From Powellomyces hirtus (Eukaryota; Chytridiomycota; Chytridiomycetes; Spizellomycetales; Powellomycetaceae), in contig JAHLKG010000004.1 in NCBI GenBank assembly GCA_025526995.1, positions 992,001-1,056,000 of the forward strand: a stretch of DNA of 64,000 nucleotides, in the 5' to 3' direction. The notes beneath the pieces were generated by a model that saw nothing but the letters and a program-made list of their open reading frames with translations, searched no databases and was not told where the DNA came from. How positions within the stretch are numbered: position 1 is the stretch's first letter; the number at the start of each line of letters is the position of its first letter. Both the position numbers and the translations under genes were made by a program. Positions 56,968-64,000 of this stretch are shown in pieces.

Positions 56968-57740
56968 ATGACAACAAAGCTAACAACATTCATTGTTGGT
57001 CCCCCACGTACGGGAAAGACGTGCATAAGCAACCACCTGGCCGAGTTGTCCGAGTCTCTTGGTGGAGCGGGGGCTGGGAGCGCGTATCATCCGACGCAAG
57101 GGGTTCGGTGTGTAGGCGCCTGCATTTGTGTCGTATAAGTCATATTTGTCCTTATTGCGAGAATGAAATAGAATACTCGAATTTGACCGTGCAATTCCTG
57201 TGAACGGCAAACAGGTGGAAGTCGCGTGTGAAGTCTGGGATTGTAGTGGCGACTCACGGTGCGTGTCCTTGGCCTATTGTGAAAAGAGCAAATGGGCTGA
57301 ACGTGCTTTGTGTGTCCATACAAACATGATAATAGATTCCAAGCATCATGGCCGGTACTTGCGCGCAGCGCAAACGCCGTGATCTTTGTCGCGGGAGCAG
57401 AAACACGAGAGCGGGAATTTGACGCGTGGTACGTCACAGAGATGTAGTTGCCCATGCAAGTTCATCGCCACCAACAACGTGTGCTTCTTTCAGGCAAGGT
57501 CTTTTTTCGAACCTCTCACCGTCACAAATGGTCGTCTTCTCTCACTCTGGCTCCGGCAACAAAGGCAGCAGCAAATTCCGAGCATCGGGGCCACTGTCGC
57601 GCGTGGCTGTGACGGCAACGGGAGCGGTAGAGAATGACGCAAACGGGTTGGTCCGCCAAGAGTTTGATTCCCTACTGTCTGCGGCGTATACAGTTGCGAG
57701 GGAGGCGAATCAGAAGGAAGAAGAAAGTCTGATGAGCTGA
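56968..57740 (+). CDS. IFT22: Intraflagellar transport protein 22 (IFT22/RABL5), small GTPase-like
   Basis: A Rab-like subunit of the IFT-B complex that carries cargo along flagella. Exons 56968-57107, 57172-57258, 57336-57428 and 57494-57740 join in phase to 188 residues (human 185). The P-loop is GPPRTGKTCIS, followed by the family signature YHPTQGVRILEFD and, in the switch II region, CEVWDCSGDSRFQASWPVLA. VIFVAGAETREREFDAW corresponds to human VVIVFNADIPSHRKEMEMW. QMVVFSHSGSGNKG stands where RABL5 has its MLIAHH segment and replaces the NKxD motif, as usual for this family. The C-terminal helix has VRQEFDSLLSAAYTVAREAN. The last exon begins after a 65-nt intron that removes an in-frame stop. 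Confidence 0.93.
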
Positions 57741-57922
57741 AATGCGAGAAGCACTGGGAGGGGTACATAGGATCAGATTGTCTAAATAAAGCTTTGAATA
57801 CAGGAACGGACATGAGGGCGTGCCGCAGAGCGGTGCCTGCGACAACACATGATTCGAAATTGAATAAAGGCAGCTCCTCAGCTTTTAACAACTCTATTCA
57901 TGGCGCATAATGATGATACCAC

Positions 57923-60321
57923 TCATTCCTCCCTTACAAGAACAGTTTCGGAATCGGTATGAAGGTCTCGAAGCTGTTTGAGACCCATTCCTGTCCTCTT
58001 TTCCTTCTCTGCGATCATTTCATCTGCTTCGCTCATTTCAATGATCTGTAGGTCAGTTTTCTCCATGAGCAGCTCGTCGATTTTGGGACGAATGTCTTTG
58101 GTCAACTTGATGTTCTGTTCTCAACATGATATGTTATGGCGGGCGTCCTACGGAAGCGGGCCAGGTTCACTCACCCTCATCAAAAGCTTTTGCATGCTGC
58201 TATTCGAGCTCATCAGTCCCTTGAACAGCGCGAGAGCGCCGGCATTTGACCACGTGTTATCTGAGAGATCCAGCTCTCGTAGAGAATCTACGAAACATGT
58301 CTCTCAGAATATTTGACGCACAGCATTGTAACGACTTTACTTACAGTTCTGCTCAATAGCTCTACCAATGAGTAATAAGGACGCGTCGCTGAGGCGTGTT
58401 CGACTGTAACCCAGAAGAGATAAATATATGAGGCTTCGCGTTTAGTTCGAATGCTCGAAAGCGTTGTAACAAGAAGAGTTTACCGAAGGTTCAGCGCTTG
58501 CAGCGAACTGTTTTTGGCTATGAAGCTCGCGAGAGACTGGCCCGTATCGCCTACGCCGCTGGCCTGGGTACAAAATGCCATGAGATCTCGTGTCTGTTAC
58601 TTGTGCTGGAGGACAGCTGCGGATGCTCACCTCCAAACTCAAAGAATTGAGGATCCCGTTGTCCTGAGAGGATGATGAGTTCGAGATTTTTTATCTGTAG
58701 AGGTCATCATGTTTCACCACCTTTATTCCGTTAAGAAAGCCTGTGATTCCTTTATGTCTGATGCAGTTCCATCCTTTGTTGGTGCAGGGGAGATAAGTTT
58801 ACTTGTTGATGTCAGAGACCTCCTATTGAACTCACCTAGATTGAGCTCCTTGAGAGTGTCATTCCCGCCAACACCAGCGCCCAGAGTAATGGCTCCCAAG
58901 TCTCCGATTGCGTTGTAGCTTAAGTCAAAGACTGACGTTCGTGTCCCTTAGATAGATGCACACAAGCAGAATGCAATCGAGATGTAGAGCAGCCTATATT
59001 ACCCTCCAGCGATGAGTTCTGGCGCAGTCCCTCCGCAAAGAGCTGCGCCTCCTTGTCTCCAAGCTTGTTGTCTATGTGATGAATCCCTCAGCTAATGAGC
59101 AGGCTTGTGGACAAGAGGGTGCTGCGGCCACAGACCTCTAAGAATTAAAGTTTTCAGCGAGCCGTTAAACTGGAGCATGTCGGCAAGATCAACACTCGCG
59201 TCAAATCCTGCACAGAGCAGCTACTTTAGCCTCTGAGCTCCAGAGGGACAGTTCAAATAATTAAGTTGTACCTAATTTGTTCCCGGTTAGATTCAACGAG
59301 ACTAATGTTCTGTTAATCTGGAGTGCACGTCCGAGCGCCGCCCCCCCTTCCTCAATAGCATTGCTTCTGAGGTCAAGCTCTAGAAGGGTGTTATTGTTGC
59401 CAAGAACTTTGGCCAATGCTTCGGCGCCGTTCGGACCAAGTCCGTGATGCGGCATGATGAGCTGCGATGATTGGAGTCGTTGTAAAATGAAGTTGACGGG
59501 AACAATGCGGAGTTGTTTGCAGGCAGTGATGTATGGGTCTGTGGTGTTCTTCCGGTTGATGATGCCTTCATGCAGCAAAAGAAAACATCAGCCTGACTGA
59601 TTACCAAGCATGAAAAAAACGGCGTGAATCTGGCAACCGACCTGATACATCAAAATTCATCTCCCATCCTGTCTTTGACAAGACCATATCTGGTTCCGGG
59701 GCCTCTGTCGAGGTTCCACTCTCCGCTGAAGTATCCTGCTCTTCGACAGTGTCCAAGGACTCTTCTGTCTCATCAGCTGATTCGGGTACAGCGTCAATCA
59801 ATTCGCTACCCTGCCGGCCTGGACCAGCGGCCCCCGGATCTCTTTGTTCGTCGTCATCGGCGGGTGCGGCTTCTGGAAAGATGCTGCTGGTGCCGGTTGG
59901 TGGAATGAAGCGCACATCTAATTCTGGCTGCGAGTTGGTATGCGCCGCCCCATTCAGAGCCGACACGCTCCTAAGTGGATCTTGCGGAACCGGTTCGGGA
60001 AGGGCTGTTGCTGGTCGGGCTACTGTCGGCTCAGCGGACGCGACGACGAGAATGTCTGCTGTACCAGATCCATGCATCGGCGGCTCGGCAGTGCTATCTA
60101 CTACGTGATCTCCATCTGGTGCTGAAATGGAGGGCTCTTGCAAGAGTGCTGCGTTGGAAGCTAAAGCATCACAGCGTGACTAATATCAGGAAACTGACAC
60201 TTTTTTCAGGTCAAAAACGTGCGCATAACGGACGCTTTTGCAAGATCTCACCGGTCCTTATCGGTGGCTGCTGATTTTCAGCGCCTGTGGCAGTTACTAC
60301 ATTGTCCTCGGGGAGTGACAT
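57923..60321 (-). CDS. LRRC74-like leucine-rich repeat protein
   Basis: An RNI-type leucine-rich-repeat protein, multi-exon on the minus strand, starting at 60321 (MSLPEDNVVTATGAENQQPP). An acidic, disordered N-terminal part of about 200 residues follows (second exon about 60,163-59,640, with EESLDTVEEQDTSAESGT). Then comes the segment that marks LRRC74A/B proteins: YITACKQLRIVPVNFILQ, IMPHHGLGPNGAEALAKVLG and the repeat LLELDLRSNAIEEGGAALG. At least six more repeats are split over short exons between 59,280 and 58,250. The C-terminus, after the last repeat, is charged and helical (IRPKIDELLMEKTDLQII, then EADEMIAEKEKRTGMG). Exact exon ends were not all resolved. The function of LRRC74 is unknown; a flagellar role is suggested only by the IFT22/CFAP47 neighbourhood. 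Confidence 0.75.
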
Positions 60322-60669
60322 GTTTCTTTTGTTCGCGGACGGCTTCAATGCATGGATGGCCGACACAGCAAGCGGACTTTCCTGGCGGCCCTGCCAAGCC
60401 ACGCACACCACACGCGTCTGCCACCGATACTACATCTAGATCTGCGCCCCGGCCTCACAGCGTTTGTCACTCACTTTTCCCCTCCTCACCCATGCCCATC
60501 TGTACTACAGATTTTGACCCAATTCTCAAGCATCATATTTGCGCAAAACAAATAAACCCCTCGCTAAATAGTTTGAAAAACAGTGCCGTTGGAGACTCGT
60601 TTCTTGTCGTTCCGTGCCTGTGTGCGCTGCCTGCGTAACCCGTTACAGAGGACCATAACCACAATAGTC
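60322..60669. promoter_or_regulatory. Divergent promoter between the LRRC74-like and Bro1 genes
   Basis: 348 bp upstream of two oppositely transcribed genes. An in-frame upstream ATG at 60583 could extend the Bro1 protein by 29 residues. No TATA box is clear. Confidence 0.4.
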
Positions 60670-63600
60670 ATGTCGCAATCGCCACTTCTTCATATTCCAA
60701 CAAAGCGAACAGACGAGGTCGACCTAACTGGCGCCTTCAGGAACTACATTGCTACTGTTTATCAGGACGATCCAGACAAATATGCGTTGGAAATAGCGAC
60801 CCTCTACCGCTTGCGCCAAGACACGCGAGGCGCCGGCAAAGATGTCACTGGAAGAGACATTCTTTACCGCTATTACGGTCAATTAGAACTTCTTGATCTC
60901 CGGTTCCCTGTTGACGAGAAGAACGTCAAGGTTCTGTTCACCTGGTATGTCCGTTGTTTGCTTGGTGGTAGATACTACTTGCTGGACCTGTCTCACCTCG
61001 CCTATTTCAGGTATGACGCGTTCAGTCAAAAGGCAACCTCACAATACTCCATTGCCTACGAAAAGGCTTGTGTTATCTTCAACATTGCCGCGACGTGTTC
61101 TTCCATCGGTGCTCTGCAAAACCGCTTTGAAGCGACTGGGTTGAAGGTTGCCTTCAATTATTTCCAGGCTGCTGCCGGTCTCTTCCTCTACATCAACGAG
61201 AATTTCTTGCACGCTCCCTCTTTGGACCTGTCACGCGATTCTATCAAGACGCTCCACGACCTGATGCTGGGCCAAGCTCAGGAGTGCTTTTTGGAGAAAG
61301 TGCTGCTAGAGAAGAAGCAAGGTGCTTTGGTAGCCAAGCTTGCAGCGCAAGCAGCGCATGTATACCAACAAGTCGCTGATGGATTTGTCAACGAGGCAAT
61401 TCGAGCACAAATCGACCGAGCATGGATTGAGCTGACTAAGGTAAACTTCATTCGCTTCTTCCTATACTGCCACGATTGGCTCTCATCGCGCATTTAGGTC
61501 AAAGTGAAATACTTCCAAGCGTTGTCTCTGTACCACAAGTCGATGCAGTCTGAAACTGATGGGAAGTATGGCGAAAGCGTGGCTTACCTCACTTCAGCAG
61601 AGGCGATTGCCAAAGACGCCACGAAGATGGGTACTGCTTTTGCAGGATCGTTCCCTTCATTTACGGTGTCAGCAATCGCGGCTCCATCGACTAGTGGATC
61701 AAAGGGACACACAACTGCTGCCGCCCAGGCTTTGCTGGAGGCTACCAAAACAAATCTCAATCTCATCACGGAGCGGAAAACGGTGGCAATCCGTGACAAT
61801 GACATGATTTACCACGACGCAGTTCCAAAGGTAGAAACATTACCTTCGGTTGAAAAATTGAACGCCGTGAAGCCTACCAGCTTTGCAGATATCTGCGCAA
61901 ATGGGCAAGCAGACATTCAGAAGATCATCGGAGCCGATATTTTCCAGAAGCTGGTTCCATTAGCAGTTCATGAGTCCGCCTCGTTGTACTCCGAGGAGAA
62001 AGCGAAGCTGCTGAGAGCAGAACAGGAAAGGGTGGACTCTGCTAACGGAGAATTTCAAGCCACCCTTGAGTCAATGAATCTGGTCCCCACGCTAGAGAAA
62101 TTAAAGCGGCTGTCAAAATCCTCAACCCATCGAACAGATGGTATGGCTGTTCCCGATGAGATCTTCAGATTCGCTAGCGATGTGCAGGCTTCCGATACCG
62201 CAGGCAAGAGGGCGGAAGAGCTTTTGGAGCTGCTTGATGGATTCAAACGGAAGGTTCGAGAGGTCTTGGACGAAATGGGTTTTTCTTTGGATAAGGAGCA
62301 GCACGAGTGTGAAGCGATGAGAGTATGTCGGCGTGAGCTTTTTTGCGACAATTGTTAGCCGATATCCTGCTAACGCGTTTTGACAGGCCAAATTCAATGA
62401 GCTCTGGTCTCAGGAACCGTCAGGCCAACTTACATCCAGGATGCGCGAAGAAATACGCCAACATCGTGATTCTTTTGAAAAGGCTATGGGCACTGATGGC
62501 GTACTGCAAGGCAATCTGGAGGAATCAAAATCAATCATCGATATCCTTCGGCGGCCACGAGATGGCATTGAGGCATCATTTGCCGAGCGACTCAGTACAT
62601 CGGGCTCTGCGAAGCGTGGAAGCCAGATAGCCAATTTGATTGACGGCACAGATGATGGAAGTGCTGGCCTGGGGATTCTGAACGAACAGATTATGATCGA
62701 GAAAATGGATGGCTTGCTGTCGAGACTGAGATCACTGAAAAAGGAGCGTTCAGATCTCGTAGAAGAACTTAAAACAAAGGTTCGTCGACGAGGCAATCTG
62801 TGTCGCAATTGGTATCTCTTGCTGATTGAATATTTCCTTGTGCAGTTGCATCAAGATGACATATCTTCACTCTTGTTGCTAAACAAGAATAAGGAGGCCC
62901 ATGTCTTCCAAGCCGAGCTTTCAAAGTTCAAGCCCTTGCAGGGAAGGTTGTCTGCTAATTTGCAGGCGCACTCTCAATTCCTGAGGGATTTGGCCAATGA
63001 CTTCAACAAGCTGCAAACGTCATCCGACACAATCAGGTCCATCGAAGTTACAGAAAAGAAGAAGATGGCGTTGGTGAAAGAATGGGAGCATTCATACCAG
63101 CTATGGAAAGAAGCAAAGGATGGTTTGAACCGTGGAATCCAATTTTACTCGAGTTTGGGCGATTTGGTCGAGTCGTTGCGATCGTCAGTTAATGACTTCG
63201 TGAACAGGCGCGAACAGGAGCGCGCTCAACTTGCTAAAACGCTTGAGGAAAGCGAGGCAGAACGACGACAGAATTCCCTGAGAGAGCAGTTGCAACGACT
63301 TAGTGTCGCGCCGGCGGCTAACTCCCCTGGAACCAGTGGGTCTCCTTCTCTTCAGTCCCCAAGACCTCAGCAGTCCTCCGCGGCGCTTGTGAACGAATCA
63401 GTGCAGCCGCCGCGTGCATCGCCTGCCCAACCGTTTCTTCCTTTCGATGCTCCGGCGCCGCAACAGGTTTTGAGCCACCCAGCCAGCAGTCCCTACACCT
63501 TCCCGAGTACACAGACATATGACGCTGGACGCCCACGGACGTATGCTCCACAGCTGCCTTCCAGTCCTCCCTCTTCTGTGGGTCGGCCAGAAGTGCAACC

Positions 63601-64000
63601 TTTTGCACCGCCTCCTCCATCTCCGCAAGCCGCGCAACCGCAACACTACCCGTTCCCAACCGGACCGCTGTCACCGATGCCGCCCCATGCACCGCATCAT
63701 GCGCCGCAGGGTGGCAGCCACCCTCCCGCACCTGCTCCTGGGGCATATCACCCTCAGACGTACGCCGGACCACCTGTCCAGAACGCTGCATATGGCGCGG
63801 GCGCATCTTCACCGAGCCCTACAGCTTCGCACCACTCTGACGGATTTCCGCATCAGCAGGCCAGCAGTGGTGCTTATTTGTACCAACAGCCGCCGCCGCA
63901 ACAGCAGCAGCACGCGCCTCAAGGGCTACGATCTAATCCACAGGTCCCACAACTGCAGCAGCAGCCCACTAATTTCCCCGCGCACCAGATTCCTTCTTAC
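60670..64000 (+). CDS. BRO1: Bro1-domain protein of the ALIX/Bro1 family (3' end outside window)
   Basis: An ESCRT-associated adaptor that binds ESCRT-III through its boomerang-shaped Bro1 domain and acts in multivesicular-body sorting. Exons 60670-60944, 61011-61440, 61498-62332, 62387-62779 and 62846 to beyond the window end, all in phase. The Bro1 domain covers about residues 1-370, starting SPLLHIPTKRTDEVDLTGAF, with RYYGQLELLDLRFP, then YEKACVIFNIAA and the TPR-like helices SLYHKSMQSETDGKYGESV. The V-shaped coiled-coil domain follows. The last about 250 residues visible are Pro/Gln-rich with many PxY, PQQ and YPxP-type sequences, as in ALIX and Bro1; Rim20 usually lacks such a tail. The protein continues past the window. 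Start 60670 is chosen because SPLLHIP is the family's usual beginning. Confidence 0.93.

Overview
The window is nuclear DNA of a fungus. Genes are split by many short introns (about 45-110 bp, GT...AG, mostly 55-75 bp), there is a Zn2Cys6 transcription factor, a conventional actin and a glyoxylate-cycle malate synthase. It also carries an intraflagellar-transport GTPase (IFT22), a very long axonemal protein (CFAP47-like) and an Integrator subunit (INTS8), all absent from well-studied Dikarya yeasts and moulds. I infer a zoosporic, early-diverging fungus (Chytridiomycota in the broad sense, or Blastocladiomycota). This is an inference from gene content, not from a database search.

Layout. 1-15 kb: 3' part of a WDR7/rabconnectin-3 beta homologue (+), a SCAMP membrane-traffic protein (-), an unknown helical protein (+), peroxisomal malate synthase (+), an unknown coiled-coil protein (-) and INTS8 (+). 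16-25 kb: a putative acylated repeat protein (+), PduO-type cobalamin adenosyltransferase (-), a KDM8/JMJD5-type JmjC protein (+), protein disulfide isomerase (-) and actin (+). 26-35 kb: a Zn2Cys6 factor (-), weakly supported small genes, and a long disordered protein with a RhoGAP-like C-terminus (-). 35-45 kb: gene-poor, with a 72-residue basic protein (+), a PASK-like kinase (+), a 169-residue protein (+) and a TA-flanked MITE. 45-60 kb: CFAP47-like (-), IFT22 (+) and an LRRC74-like LRR protein (-). 60-64 kb: a Bro1/ALIX protein (+) running off the window.

How the genes relate. There are no operons; neighbours are mostly arranged divergently or convergently. The clearest functional linkage is the head-to-head CFAP47/IFT22 pair, which shares a 268-bp intergenic region. 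WDR7, SCAMP and Bro1 all serve endomembrane traffic. The PDI gene has a UPRE-like box and a TATA box in its promoter.

I found no rRNA, tRNA, CRISPR or autonomous transposon, and no prokaryote-type system. The most unusual items are INTS8 in a fungus, the ciliary gene pair, the B12 enzyme without a visible targeting peptide, the kinase with HND in place of HRD, two lineage-specific-looking small or repeat proteins, and the MITE. Exon boundaries were placed by eye and may be off by a base or more where stated.
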